A DNA stretch of 64,000 nucleotides from positions 1 to 64,000 of the forward strand of contig NZ_WJBC01000002.1 in assembly GCF_014284475.1 (NCBI RefSeq), given 5' to 3'. The DNA is from Acetobacterium fimetarium (lineage in GTDB: Bacteria; Bacillota; Clostridia; Eubacteriales; Eubacteriaceae). Positions within the stretch are counted from its first letter, which is position 1; each line of letters opens with the position of its first letter. A program made the translations under genes and the position numbers. The notes under the pieces are model-generated. The model did no database searches and was not told the DNA's origin. It worked only from the letters and a program-made list of their open reading frames with translations. Of this stretch, positions 35,937 to 44,774 are shown piece by piece.

Positions 35937-36139
35937 GGAGGTATAATGCATGGTTGAAACAAAAAAAGAGACTCCTTAAAATTCCACAGGTACAGGCATT
36001 GCGGGCCATAACGTACACGGGAAGCGCTAAAAGGAGTTCTCATCGCTATAATAATAACACAAATCCGAATGGATAATAAAGTTATTTTTCCGTAAACCGG
36101 ATTAATTTTATATATTCTTTAATAGCTGATGAGTTCTCC
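35937..36139 (+). promoter_or_regulatory. Structured leader with mutually exclusive hairpins before corrinoid protein 2
   Basis: GGAGG (35937-35941) precedes a 9-codon frame (35950-35979, MVETKKETP). GAGACTCCTT (35968-35977), at the end of this frame, pairs with AAGGAGTTCTC (36031-36041). The same second arm, extended as GGAG..CTCATC.GCTA (36033-36048), can instead pair with TAGC.GATGAG..CTCC (36123-36139). Two alternative folds sharing one arm are typical of an attenuator or riboswitch. It fits no class I can name. The gap 35885-36202 otherwise holds only a small hairpin at 35893-35909. Confidence 0.45.
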
Positions 36140-36202
36140 TCTGAAAATGTGTGGTTCAAATAAAAAAAAATCAATCAAAACAAAGACATGGAGGATAAAA
36201 AA

Positions 36203-36820
36203 ATGGCGAAAATCAGTGAATTGCTGGCGAATCTGGAAATGGATGAGCTGATGGAAGTGGTACAGAAAGAACTGGATAACGGGACGGATCCGGTTGAGAT
36301 TCTTAAAGAAGGCGAAGCCGGGATGGTAAAAGTCGGGGAAATGTTCAGCAGCGGCGAGTATTTCGTATCCGATCTGATGATGTCCGGGGAAATGTTCAAA
36401 GAAATGGGCGAAATGCTGGAACCCCATCTGGCCGGAAAAACTGGGGATGTTCTGGGAAAGGTCGTACTGGGAACCGTTGAAGGGGATATCCACGATATCG
36501 GTAAAGATCTGGTCTATATCATGCTCAAATCCGGCGGTTTTGATGTCATCGATGTGGGAGTGGATGCCAAACCCGAAGTTTTTGTCAATGCCCTGAAAGA
36601 ATCCGGCGCGCCGCTTTTGGCTTTGTCCTGCCTGCTGACCACCTGCTACGACTCGATCTTAAATACGGTTAAAGCGGTTGAAGCAGCCGGACTCAGAGAT
36701 CAAGTCAAAATCGTTATTGGCGGCGGACCGACCGACGAATCAGTAGTCAGATACACCGGGGCCGATGCAGTTGGCGACGATGCCCAATCGGCAGTACGAT
36801 TATGTAAGGAGATGATTTAA
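36203..36820 (+). CDS. Corrinoid protein (MtaC/OdmA-like), copy 2
   Basis: The product is 205 aa from the ATG at 36203 with GGAGG 8 bp upstream; the ATG at 36188 contains that SD and is rejected. It has a helical cap followed by the B12 domain with GDIHDIGKD (the cobalt-binding His), ALSCLLTT and IGGGPTDE. It accepts a methyl group from the UroD-family methyltransferase encoded 2 bp downstream and passes it to THF through the third gene. The order CP, MT I, MT II matches substrate demethylase operons of acetogens such as the aryl O-demethylases. Confidence 0.94.
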   Translation: MAKISELLANLEMDELMEVVQKELDNGTDPVEILKEGEAGMVKVGEMFSSGEYFVSDLMMSGEMFKEMGEMLEPHLAGKTGDVLGKVVLGTVEGDIHDIGKDLVYIMLKSGGFDVIDVGVDAKPEVFVNALKESGAPLLALSCLLTTCYDSILNTVKAVEAAGLRDQVKIVIGGGPTDESVVRYTGADAVGDDAQSAVRLCKEMI

Positions 36821-36822
36821 TC

Positions 36823-37947
36823 ATGACAAAGAGTTTATATGAACAACGCGTAGAGCTTTATAAAAAGACAATTGCTTTTGAAAATGGCAGATCTTCAACT
36901 GCCTATGCGGGACCGGCCACACCGGCAGCACATTATAATATGACGATTAAAGACTTCATGTTCGATACTAAAAAAGGATTTAAAGCCTATGTGGATTATG
37001 TGAAAGAACTTGATTCATTGGCATCCATCGATTGCATCAATGCACCATATCCAGGCAAATTTAACGTAGCACTTTCACTGATGTGGTTGTCACAAATAAA
37101 AGTTCCTGGCAGAGATCTTCCGGATGATTCTTTGTGGCAGGTACATGAAAAAGCTTTGATCGAGATTGAGGATTATGATTTTATCATCGAACATGGTTTC
37201 GCTGAGTTTCAGCAAAAATATTTACCCAAGGTGATTGGAGTCGATGAAATACAGGATTTCATGAATTACAGTATGACTGAAGGTCCGTTACAGGCTCAGA
37301 TGCTCGTCGAAAATGGCTTACCTCAGGTCAATTCAATCGCCTTCACGCCGCCTTTTGAAGCCTTGTGCGGTGGACGTTCAATGACAAAGTTCTATATGGA
37401 CTGCTATAAAAGGCTGGATAAAATTAAAGAAGCACAGGATGTCATGTTTCCAACAACGATCGAATCCACTTTGGAGACACTCAAGCAAACCCATGCAATC
37501 GGTGGCTGGGTTGGTGGCTGGCGAGGCGCTTCAGGGATGGTGTCACCAAAAATATGGGACAATCTCGTATGGCCATATATGAAAAAAGCAGCTGAAGCTT
37601 TTATTGACAACAGTTTCATCCCGATCATGCACCTTGATCAGAATTGGGATCGCGACATCGAACGATTCCTGGAACTGCCAAAACAGAAATTTGTTTTAAA
37701 TACCGATGGCATGACCGATCTTAACCGAGCCCGAAAACTGCTGGGCGATCATGTCGCTTTTATGGGTGATGTGCCAGCGCCGATACTCTCAATGGGTACC
37801 GTAGCTGAAACCGAAGATTATGTCAAGAAACTCATCGATAATGTAGGCGCGAAAGGGTTGATTGTCACCTCTGGCTGCGATGCGCCGGCCAATGCAAAAT
37901 TCGAAAACATGGTGGCCATGTACAAAACAGCAGTGGAATATAAGTAG
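36823..37947 (+). CDS. UroD-family corrinoid methyltransferase (MT I)
   Basis: The product is 374 aa of the uroporphyrinogen decarboxylase-like methyltransferase family (MtaA, and O-demethylase MT I type). Regions seen are MTEGPLQAQMLV, a GGWVGGWRGASGM loop in the middle, IMHLDQNWDRD (near 268) and the C-terminal GLIVTSGCDAPANAKFENM, whose His/Cys/Asp residues may hold the catalytic zinc. It transfers a methyl group from a methylated substrate, perhaps a methoxylated aromatic, a methylamine-like compound or another methyl donor, to corrinoid protein 2. The substrate is not readable from sequence. Confidence 0.85.
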   Translation: MTKSLYEQRVELYKKTIAFENGRSSTAYAGPATPAAHYNMTIKDFMFDTKKGFKAYVDYVKELDSLASIDCINAPYPGKFNVALSLMWLSQIKVPGRDLPDDSLWQVHEKALIEIEDYDFIIEHGFAEFQQKYLPKVIGVDEIQDFMNYSMTEGPLQAQMLVENGLPQVNSIAFTPPFEALCGGRSMTKFYMDCYKRLDKIKEAQDVMFPTTIESTLETLKQTHAIGGWVGGWRGASGMVSPKIWDNLVWPYMKKAAEAFIDNSFIPIMHLDQNWDRDIERFLELPKQKFVLNTDGMTDLNRARKLLGDHVAFMGDVPAPILSMGTVAETEDYVKKLIDNVGAKGLIVTSGCDAPANAKFENMVAMYKTAVEYK

Positions 37948-37955
37948 GAAGAGCT

Positions 37956-38759
37956 ATGATATTTATCGGAGAAAAAATAAATGGCACCCGGCAAGCCATC
38001 CAGGAAGCCATTATCAAGCGGGATGTGGACTTCATCAGAAAAACGGCCCTGGATCAGGCCAACGCCGGAGCCGACTATCTGGATGTGAACGCCGGCACCG
38101 ATCCCTCCCGGGAAAAAGAGGATATGCTGTGGCTGCTGGAGATCGTACAGTCCGTCACTGATACCCCGATCTGCATCGACAGTTCGACCCCGGAAGTCAT
38201 CCAGGCAGCCATTCATGTGGTTAAGGCAACGCCGATGATCAATTCGATCAACGGGGATCCACAGCGGCTGGAGAGTTTTATTCCCTTCATTAATGAAAGA
38301 GACTGCAACGTCATTGCCCTGGCTCTGGACGAATCCCAGTCCGGCATGCCGAAAACCGTTGAAGAACGGATGATGGTACTGGAACGGATCTTTAAGGCTA
38401 CCCGGGCGGCTGGAATTGCTGATGACAAGGTCTATATCGACCCGCTGATCATGGCGGTTGCCACCGATCAGCAGGCCGGGCTGATTGCCTTTGCCTCCAT
38501 CCGGGCGATTCGGGAAACCTATCCGGAGGCGCATATCACCGGCGGGCTCAGCAACATTTCCTTCGGGCTGCCCAACCGGGCCCTTGTTAATCGGACTTTT
38601 TTAACCCTGGCGGTGGAGGCCGGCATGGATTCGGCAGTTGTCAATCCCCAGAATGTGCCGCTGATTGAATCGCTGAAAGCGACTGAACTGCTGCTCGGCA
38701 GGGATCGGTTCTGCCGGAAGTACACCACTGCGGCCAAAATTGAGTTTGTCAAAAAATAA
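37956..38759 (+). CDS. Methyltetrahydrofolate:corrinoid methyltransferase (MT II)
   Basis: The product is 267 aa, a pterin-binding TIM barrel like AcsE, MtgA and MtvC. Seen are GEKINGTR at the N-terminus, DYLDVNAGTD (near residue 45), SSTPEVIQAA, MINSINGD (near 88) and ITGGLSNISFGLPNR (near 194), which bind the pterin and orient the N5-methyl. It moves the methyl from the corrinoid protein to THF for the Wood-Ljungdahl pathway. It is the last gene of the three-gene set, 8 bp after MT I, and ends at a terminator. Confidence 0.93.
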   Translation: MIFIGEKINGTRQAIQEAIIKRDVDFIRKTALDQANAGADYLDVNAGTDPSREKEDMLWLLEIVQSVTDTPICIDSSTPEVIQAAIHVVKATPMINSINGDPQRLESFIPFINERDCNVIALALDESQSGMPKTVEERMMVLERIFKATRAAGIADDKVYIDPLIMAVATDQQAGLIAFASIRAIRETYPEAHITGGLSNISFGLPNRALVNRTFLTLAVEAGMDSAVVNPQNVPLIESLKATELLLGRDRFCRKYTTAAKIEFVKK

Positions 38760-38768
38760 AAAAATCAT

Positions 38769-38800
38769 CGCCCCTGATCAATCGCGATCAGGGGCGGTGT
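38769..38800 (+). terminator. Hairpin terminator after the methyltransferase operon
   Basis: CGCCCCTGATC and GATCAGGGGCG form a perfect 11-bp stem with a 6-base loop. The T-run is poor (GTGTTGATTT), so termination may be partial or act also on the converging CDF transcript. Confidence 0.7.
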
Positions 38801-38814
38801 TGATTTAAGAATAT

Positions 38815-38854
38815 TTGGTCGGTACGGGTTTTAGCTACACCTGTTGAAAACAGC
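38815..38854 (+). repeat. Family A remnant A4 (right end only)
   Basis: TTGGTCGGTACGGGTTTTAG followed by CTACACCTGTTGAAAACAGCG matches the right end and right flank of family A, like GGGTTTAGCAACAACCTGCT after copy A8. The left part is missing. It lies between the terminator and the stop of the CDF gene. Confidence 0.8.
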
Positions 38855-38856
38855 GC

Positions 38857-39786
38857 TCAGTAATTATCGTCCCCATCGGAATCGTCCGCTTCGCGGTTGT
38901 CCCCAAGGGGCGTATAGGGATCGATATGAACGCTGACGCGGGTGTTTTTCAAGCGCTCGCATAATTCCTTCTTGAAACAGCCGACAATTTCATGGGCGTC
39001 TTTCACTGAAAGGGTGGGATCGACCGTGATATGAAAATCGATATGGCGGATATTTCCGGATTTTCTGGTTTTGAGTTTGTGGTAATCCATCAGCTGGCTG
39101 GCGTAATCATTTTTGATTTTTTCAATCACGGCGCGGATTTCCTGTTCCTCTTCATCTGACAGCCGGATATCGATCAGATATTCCAGTGCGTTATAGCATA
39201 GTGCCCAGGCTTCCTTGACGATCAGCAGCGCCACTAATATTGCGACGATGGAGTCCAGCACGACGAAACCGGTCAGTTTGATCAGCAGGATGCCAACACC
39301 GACGCCTAAAGATGTGTACACGTCTGTTTTTAGATGGAGCGCATCTGCTTCAAGGGCCATCGAATCTTCCTCTTTAGCGACTTTATATAAAGTTCTTGAA
39401 ACGAAATAATTGATCACCGCCGCAGTCGCCATGACGGCGATGGCAATCCAGGCCTGTTCAATTTCGGCCGGTTCCAATATTTTCTTGACGGCTTCAAAAA
39501 CAATCATTCCGGCAGCAATGAAGATCAATAAGCCTTCCACGATGCCCGATATATTTTCAATTTTGCCATGACCATAGGGATGATCCCGGTCGGCCGGTTT
39601 TGACGATTTCTGGACCGCCATAAAGGCAATTAATGATGCGACGAGATCCATCGACGAATGGATGGCTTCCGAAATGATACTGACGGAACCGCTCAAGATA
39701 CCGGCCATAACTTTCAGAATAATCAATACGGTATTTGAGCAAATTGACAATAAAGCAACTTTTGTTTTTCGATTTGAAATTTGCAA
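38857..39786 (-). CDS. Cation diffusion facilitator (CzcD-like metal exporter)
   Basis: The product is 309 aa starting at TTG with GAGGAGG 9 bp upstream. A longer in-frame opening would run through a terminator and riboswitch and is rejected. Six membrane helices are visible, with metal-site residues HSSMD in helix 2, a histidine-rich DRDHPYGHGKIE in the 2-3 loop and DALHLKTD in helix 5. A cytoplasmic domain (about 205-295) contains HIDFHITVDP and VSVHIDPY. It exports divalent metal such as Co, Ni or Zn by proton exchange. The leader looks like a NiCo riboswitch, so Co/Ni efflux is the best guess, apt for a cobalt-rich acetogen. Confidence 0.93.
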   Translation of the reverse strand: MQISNRKTKVALLSICSNTVLIILKVMAGILSGSVSIISEAIHSSMDLVASLIAFMAVQKSSKPADRDHPYGHGKIENISGIVEGLLIFIAAGMIVFEAVKKILEPAEIEQAWIAIAVMATAAVINYFVSRTLYKVAKEEDSMALEADALHLKTDVYTSLGVGVGILLIKLTGFVVLDSIVAILVALLIVKEAWALCYNALEYLIDIRLSDEEEQEIRAVIEKIKNDYASQLMDYHKLKTRKSGNIRHIDFHITVDPTLSVKDAHEIVGCFKKELCERLKNTRVSVHIDPYTPLGDNREADDSDGDDNY

Positions 39787-39804
39787 GAATATTTCCTCCT
39801 CAAT

Positions 39805-39850
39805 AAAAAAATCCTGTGGAACATCAATTGTGATTGAAGTCCCACAGGAT
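39805..39850 (-). terminator. Conditional terminator in the CDF leader
   Basis: On the minus strand ATCCTGTGG and CCACAGGAT form the base of a long hairpin whose upper part also pairs (TTCAAT/ATTGAT region), followed by TTTTTT. It lies directly before the SD of the CDF gene. Its first arm overlaps the closing helix of the upstream aptamer, so the two exclude each other. Confidence 0.85.
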
Positions 39851-39906
39851 ATCATCCTGCTGCCAGCGAAGGCCCAGCATACAGCTGTTAATACCATATG
39901 CCTGTG
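39843..39906 (-). ncRNA. Probable NiCo (czcD-class) riboswitch
   Basis: On the minus strand CACAGG (39906-39901) pairs with CCTGTG (39848-39843). Between them are ACAGCTG, GCTGGGC and GCAGGATG, which resemble what I recall of the NiCo riboswitch core. Forming the closing helix would destroy the terminator, giving an ON switch, as known for NiCo RNAs before czcD genes. The class assignment is from memory of the consensus and from context. Confidence 0.65.
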
Positions 39907-39923
39907 ATTATATGTTTTTGAGA

Positions 39924-39952
39924 AGTTTAACACATTTTATTTTATCTGTCAA
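39924..39952 (-). promoter_or_regulatory. Promoter of the CDF gene
   Basis: On the minus strand TTGACA (39952-39947), a 17-bp spacer and TAAACT (39929-39924). The start would fall about 10 bp before the aptamer. Confidence 0.75.
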
Positions 39953-40271
39953 ACAAATTTTAAATCCGCTTATTGACAATCATCAAACCCCGACGCGGGT
40001 CGTCAGGCCGAATTAACAGCGGTCACAACAGCATAAACGAAATAACATACTTGTTTAATTATTCATATTATAATACAATCTGAAGGGATAATAAATTGCC
40101 GGGCAATGACAACGTTTACGGAGAGCCCGTGAGATTTTAGAGGGTAACGTTAATAATGATAAAACGAACGAATATTAAAATAAACGTATAATTTATCGTA
40201 AATAATGGTATAATAATACAAAAAAGATTAATCTGATACAGAAGTTCTGATTGTTTAACTAGGGGGATATC
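39953..40271. other. Divergent intergenic region between the CDF and PEPCK genes
   Basis: No gene is supported here. A TATAAT at 40209-40214 could be the -10 of the PEPCK promoter; the -35 is poor. AACGTTTACGG (near 40110) and AACGTTAATAATG (near 40147) are similar AACGTTA-type motifs. The SD for PEPCK is AGGGGG at 40261-40266. Confidence 0.35.
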
Positions 40272-42068
40272 ATGGTACATAAAAAACTGCAGGCATGGAT
40301 AGAGGAAGTGGCAACGATGTGTCAGCCGGATCAGATTTACTGGTGTGACGGATCACAAGAAGAGAATGACCGGTTGTTTCAGGAAATGGTTAATAAAGGA
40401 CAGGCGATCCGCCTGAATCCTGAAAAACGTCCGGGATCGTATCTGTTCAGGAGTCACCCGTCGGATGTGGCGCGCGTTGAAGACCGGACGTTTATCGCTT
40501 CGGGAAAAAAAGAAGATGCCGGACCGACCAACAACTGGGTTGATCCCGTGGCACTGAAGAAAACGATGACAACGCTTTTTACCGGGTCGATGAAGGGGCG
40601 CACGATGTATGTGATTCCTTTTTCGATGGGTCCGATCGGATCGCCCATCTCCAAAATTGGGGTGGAGTTGACGGACAGTCCCTATGTGGTTGTGAACATG
40701 CGGATTATGACCCGGATCGGCACAGCGGTGCTGGAAACACTGGGAGCGGATGGTGAATTTGTGAAGTGTCTGCATTCGGTGGGGGTCCCGTTAAAGGACG
40801 GCGAAACAGATGCGGCATGGCCGTGTGCGCCGATTGAAGAGAAGTACATCAGCCATTTTCCCGATCAACGCACCATCTGGTCCTACGGCTCCGGCTACGG
40901 CGGCAATGCGCTGTTGGGTAAAAAATGTTTTGCGCTTCGCATCGCCTCCGTTCAGGCCCGAGATGAGGGCTGGATGGCGGAACACATGCTGATTTTAAGT
41001 ATCACGGATCCGCAGGGCAACAAGAAATACGTGACCGGGGCTTTTCCGAGCGCGACCGGCAAGACTAATCTGGCGATGCACATTCCCAGCCTTCCCGGCT
41101 GGAAAGTCGAGACGGTCGGCGACGATATCGCCTGGATGAAATTCGGGGAAGATGGCCGGTTGCGCGCGATCAATCCGGAAGCCGGCTTTTTTGGCGTCGC
41201 GCCGGGGACTTCGCTGGAATCCAACTACAATGCGATGCGCAGCATCGAAAAGAATACCATCTTCACTAACGTGGCCTTGACCGACGACGGCGATGTCTGG
41301 TGGGAAGGCATCGGCTATGATGCGCCAGAACATCTGATTGACTGGAAAGGCAATGACTGGACCGCAGCGGATTCAAACGCGCTGGCCGCGCATCCCAATG
41401 CCCGGTTCACGGCACCGGCGGGGCAATGCCCGGTTATTGCTCCGGAATGGGAAGATCCGGCCGGCGTTCCTGTCGACGCGATTTTAGTCGGCGGTCGCCG
41501 CCCGAATACGATTCCTTTGATCCATGAAAGCTTTGACTGGGATCATGGCGTCTTTATGGGATCAACACTGAGCTCGGAAATAACCGCGGCGACGATTTCC
41601 AATGATATCGGGCAGGTGCGCTATGATCCCTTTGCGATGCTTCCCTTTATCGGCTATAACGTCTGTGACTATCTGCAGCACTGGATCGATATCGGGGCGC
41701 AACCGGAGGCTGACAAGCTGCCGAAGATATTCTATGTCAACTGGTTTCGCAAGGACGAAAGCGGAAAATGGCTGTGGCCTGGTTACGGTGATAATAGCCG
41801 GGTACTCAAATGGGTGATCGAGCGAGTCTCCGGCCAGGGCGCCGCGGTCAAGACGCCAATCGGATACATGCCGTCACCTGACGCCATCGATACGGATGGG
41901 CTTGATATCAGTGCCGCGGAGATGAAAGCACTGCTTTACGTTGACAAAAAACTTTGGTTGCAGAATGTTGACTTAATCAAAGCGTATTATGCCGGTTTTG
42001 GTGACCGTCTGCCCCAAAGTTTGCGCCTGCAACTCGAGGCGCTGGAACAAAGACTGACGGCATTGTAA
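40272..42068 (+). CDS. pckG: Phosphoenolpyruvate carboxykinase (GTP)
   Basis: The product is 598 aa, the length of the GTP-dependent family. It interconverts oxaloacetate and PEP using GTP/GDP. Seen are [22 protein letters not shown] (about 115-136, in pieces), the P-loop-like kinase-1a motif [12 protein letters not shown] (near 261), [30 protein letters not shown] (near 291, in pieces) and [11 protein letters not shown]. It is single and shows no frame damage. In an acetogen it may serve gluconeogenesis or anaplerosis from Wood-Ljungdahl carbon. Confidence 0.97.
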   Translation: MVHKKLQAWIEEVATMCQPDQIYWCDGSQEENDRLFQEMVNKGQAIRLNPEKRPGSYLFRSHPSDVARVEDRTFIASGKKEDAGPTNNWVDPVALKKTMTTLFTGSMKGRTMYVIPFSMGPIGSPISKIGVELTDSPYVVVNMRIMTRIGTAVLETLGADGEFVKCLHSVGVPLKDGETDAAWPCAPIEEKYISHFPDQRTIWSYGSGYGGNALLGKKCFALRIASVQARDEGWMAEHMLILSITDPQGNKKYVTGAFPSATGKTNLAMHIPSLPGWKVETVGDDIAWMKFGEDGRLRAINPEAGFFGVAPGTSLESNYNAMRSIEKNTIFTNVALTDDGDVWWEGIGYDAPEHLIDWKGNDWTAADSNALAAHPNARFTAPAGQCPVIAPEWEDPAGVPVDAILVGGRRPNTIPLIHESFDWDHGVFMGSTLSSEITAATISNDIGQVRYDPFAMLPFIGYNVCDYLQHWIDIGAQPEADKLPKIFYVNWFRKDESGKWLWPGYGDNSRVLKWVIERVSGQGAAVKTPIGYMPSPDAIDTDGLDISAAEMKALLYVDKKLWLQNVDLIKAYYAGFGDRLPQSLRLQLEALEQRLTAL

Positions 42069-42203
42069 AAATTTAAGATAAATTCTAGACTCAACTGGTA
42101 TTCTAAGCAGATGTTTTGATAATCGCGAACCGGTTATCTTAACCGCAGCAATCAAAGCATGAAGTATTCAGGCACTTACGAAATGCATAAATCACAAACT
42201 GAA

Positions 42204-42321
42204 GTTGCTTTGATGTCGGTTTGCGCAATCAATTTGGTAACGTGTAGGCGAACAGTCGATAGACTGTCCGCCGTACAGTGTACGAATTGATTCGCGCAAA
42301 TCGGCAGCGAAGCTCACGGCA
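42204..42321 (-). repeat. Family B structured repeat, copy B2 (minus orientation)
   Basis: GTTGCTTTGATGTCGG, then CAATCAATTTGGTAACG, the central GGCGAACAGTC/GACTGTCCGCC hairpin, ACAGTGTACGAATTGATTCG and CGGCAGCGAAGCT. It is the only full family B copy without a family A neighbour. It occupies much of the 42069-42363 gap. Confidence 0.88.
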
Positions 42322-42363
42322 GTATTGCAAAAACGCCTGATTGAATATTAGAAGAGGTGAAGA

Positions 42364-43206
42364 ATGAAAAAGAAATTTTTAATGGGACTATTGGCGATCA
42401 CCTTAGCGATGGCCATGATGTCGCCGGTACTGGCTGATTCAAAAAGCGCCTGCGTCGCCATCGGCGCCGATAATACCGAAGCGCAGTTGAAAACGGTCTA
42501 TGGCTATTTCGGCATCAGCCGGGGAACGGTTGAAGAAACCGTTGTGACTAACGCCGATGAACGCGCCTATCTCGAAGGACAGGTTTCGCTTGATAAAATC
42601 GGCAGCCTGGCGCTGTCGAGCGTTTATGTGCAGGAGAAATCCAGCGGCGGCATCGATATCACAACAAAAAACATCGACTGGGTCACCGAAGCTATGTATA
42701 AAGCGGCGCTGACCACCGCCGGCATCACGAATGCCAAGGTGATTGTGGCGGCCTATACCCCGGTTTCCGGCACCGGCGCCCTGACGGGCATCTACAAAGC
42801 CTACGAAGCAGCGACGGGAACGACGCTTGATGAAGCCGCCAAAACAACCGCCGTCGATGAAGTGGTGGTCACCGGCGAACTGCAGGATGCGGTCGGCGAC
42901 GATGCCGTCAATATCATCAACAGCCTAAAAAGCGAAATTGCCCAGACCAAGGGCATGAGTGACGACGAGATCCGGCAGCTGATTCAGGAAACGGCAACGA
43001 AATACGATACGACCCTGACGGATGCTCAGGTGGAAGAGATTCTGGGGCTGGTCAACCAGTTCAATGAACTGAATATGGATCCGGATACGTTCGTGAAACT
43101 ACTTGAGGCAAGCCAGAAGACCGACGGTTTCATGGAACAGGTGCAGAGCTTTTTCCAGAATATCGGTGATTTTTTCAGCGCGCTGACTTCAGGATCCGGC
43201 AAGTAA
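42364..43206 (+). CDS. Secreted DUF1002 protein
   Basis: The product is 280 aa with a signal peptide (MKKKFLMG, hydrophobic core, cleavage after VLA near residue 24). The next part, SACVAIGADNTEAQLKTVYGYFG (in pieces) and SSVYVQEKSSGGIDITTKNI, matches the DUF1002 family of Firmicutes, of unknown function. A central IVAAYTPVSGTGALTGIYKAYE segment and helical C-terminal third follow. The SD GAGGTG is 5 bp upstream. It is 54 bp before yqeC but no functional link is known. Confidence 0.85.
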   Translation: MKKKFLMGLLAITLAMAMMSPVLADSKSACVAIGADNTEAQLKTVYGYFGISRGTVEETVVTNADERAYLEGQVSLDKIGSLALSSVYVQEKSSGGIDITTKNIDWVTEAMYKAALTTAGITNAKVIVAAYTPVSGTGALTGIYKAYEAATGTTLDEAAKTTAVDEVVVTGELQDAVGDDAVNIINSLKSEIAQTKGMSDDEIRQLIQETATKYDTTLTDAQVEEILGLVNQFNELNMDPDTFVKLLEASQKTDGFMEQVQSFFQNIGDFFSALTSGSGK

Positions 43207-43260
43207 GCCGCCGAACAAGCGCATGATGAACGCAATTTGATATGAAAGGCGTAATTAAAA

Positions 43261-43983
43261 ATGGATCTGATAAAAGCATTTGATCTTCAGAAAGACGATG
43301 TGATCACCATTACCGGCGGTGGCGGGAAAACCTCGCTGATGTTTGCCATCGGCAAGGCATGCACTCGGGCAGGATGGAAACACCTGCTGACGACAACGGC
43401 CAAGATCTGCATTTCCGATGTCCCCGAAAAACAGTGCCTCATCGCAGACGACATCAACGCGGTGGTTCGTCAGGTGGAGAAAGAACCGCAGCAAGAGTGG
43501 ATCGTCGGCAAAGAGTTGTTGGCCGGGCAGAAAATTTCCGGCTTTGCCGATGCCGAATTGCTGTTGCTGCGGGATGCGCTCGCCCCGATCGTGATTGTCA
43601 ATGAGGGCGACGGCTCCAAAAGAAAGCCGTATAAATTTTACAATGAATATGAACCGATCATTCCGGACCTGACAACCAAAATTGTTCACGTGATCGGGGC
43701 CGAGGTTTTATTTCAAAAAATCGATAATGCAACATTTCACCGGTCGGAATTATTTGCCGGTGCAGAAACCGTCTTTGATGAGGCGGTTTTCAAAAAAAGC
43801 CTGGAACAGTTTGTCAAAAACAAGCTGGAGCCGCAATACGGCCAGCTTCCCAAAATTCTCTTGATCAACAAGGCGGATCAGGAGAATCGCGAGAAAGCCA
43901 GAATCATGGGGGAAATCGGCAAGCTGATTTTTGATCAGTGCTTTATCGCTTCGCTGAAAGAAGGCTGGCTGGAGCAGTGCTAG
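43261..43983 (+). CDS. yqeC: YqeC-type selenium/molybdenum cofactor accessory protein
   Basis: The product is 240 aa. A P-loop TGGGGKTSL is at residues 18-26, TTTAKI near 44 and NEGDGSKRKPYK near 117, which together mark the YqeC family linked with selenium-dependent molybdenum hydroxylases. A NKAD motif near 203 suggests GTP or ATP specificity. Its usual partners (yqeB, mocA, xdh) are not in this window. The exact reaction is unknown. Confidence 0.85.
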   Translation: MDLIKAFDLQKDDVITITGGGGKTSLMFAIGKACTRAGWKHLLTTTAKICISDVPEKQCLIADDINAVVRQVEKEPQQEWIVGKELLAGQKISGFADAELLLLRDALAPIVIVNEGDGSKRKPYKFYNEYEPIIPDLTTKIVHVIGAEVLFQKIDNATFHRSELFAGAETVFDEAVFKKSLEQFVKNKLEPQYGQLPKILLINKADQENREKARIMGEIGKLIFDQCFIASLKEGWLEQC

Positions 43984-44004
43984 TCATTAAAAAAGGAGAA
44001 TTAC

Positions 44005-44661
44005 ATGGACATAATCATCAACTTTATTAGCTTTATCTTGCATCTTGATGAATCATTATACGGCATCATCCAAACCTACGGGTTTTGGACCTACCTGATT
44101 TTATTCACGATTGTATTCTGCGAGACCGGATTGGTCGTGACCCCGTTTTTACCGGGGGATTCGTTAATCTTTGCTTCCGGCGCGTTGTCCGCGATGGGAT
44201 CACTGAACGTGTGGGCATTTTTCATCACCTTTTTATTTGCCGCGGTAATTGGCGATACTGTCAACTACTCGATTGGAAAAGCGATCGGCAATAAAATTCT
44301 CGAAAAGGGAAAAAACAGATTTGTAAAGAAAGAGTACATCGTCAAGGCGCATAAATTCTATGAGAAGTATGGCTCGGCGACGATCGTCATCGGACGGTTT
44401 ATTCCGATTATCCGGACCTTTGTGCCTTTTGTCGCCGGCATGGGCGAAATGCACTATACCAAGTTTATCATCTACAATATTCTGGGCGGATTATTATGGG
44501 TGAGTTTATTCCTCGGCGGCGGCTTCCTGTTTGGCAACATTCCGATCATCAAAGACAATTTTACCTTCGTTCTGATTGCGATCATTTTTATCTCAGTCCT
44601 TCCGGCGGTGATTGTTTATTTCAGGGAAAGAAAAAATGCGGATGCCGATGCGGATGCGTAG
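44005..44661 (+). CDS. DedA-family membrane protein
   Basis: The product is 218 aa with about five membrane segments and the DedA motifs ETGLVVTPFLPGDSLIFASG (about residues 39-58) and GRFIPIIRTFVPFVAGMGEM (near 131-150). The conserved acidic residue and arginines are present. DedA proteins are lipid flippases/transporters needed for membrane homeostasis. The C-terminus ends in a DADADA run, coded by a short GATGCG repeat. SD AAAGGAG is upstream. A strong bidirectional terminator follows. Confidence 0.93.
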   Translation: MDIIINFISFILHLDESLYGIIQTYGFWTYLILFTIVFCETGLVVTPFLPGDSLIFASGALSAMGSLNVWAFFITFLFAAVIGDTVNYSIGKAIGNKILEKGKNRFVKKEYIVKAHKFYEKYGSATIVIGRFIPIIRTFVPFVAGMGEMHYTKFIIYNILGGLLWVSLFLGGGFLFGNIPIIKDNFTFVLIAIIFISVLPAVIVYFRERKNADADADA

Positions 44662-44679
44662 TTAATATTCAAAAATTTT

Positions 44680-44738
44680 AAGGCTGACAGGCGTATTGCC
44701 GGCCGCTTTTGCGGCAGTAATACGATTGTCAGCCTTTT
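44680..44738. terminator. Long bidirectional terminator
   Basis: AAGGCTGACA pairs with TGTCAGCCTT at the base, CGTATT with AATACG in the middle and CCGC with GCGG at the top, giving a stem of over 20 bp. TTTTT follows on the plus strand and an A-run precedes it, so it serves both dedA and the converging DUF5661 gene. Confidence 0.9.
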
Positions 44739-44774
44739 TCGGTTTGAAATTTTAAAAATCACGCCAAGCAGATT

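Noticed and set aside
35960-36045. A tRNA, such as tRNA-Pyl, before the methyltransferase operon
   Set aside because: The arms do not form a cloverleaf, there is no T-loop consensus or suitable anticodon loop, and no in-frame amber codon is seen in the nearby methyltransferase.
39787-39933. 49-residue N-terminal extension of the CDF exporter
   Set aside because: It would be read through a terminator and aptamer; the TTG at 39786 has a strong SD and opens a normal CDF N-terminus.
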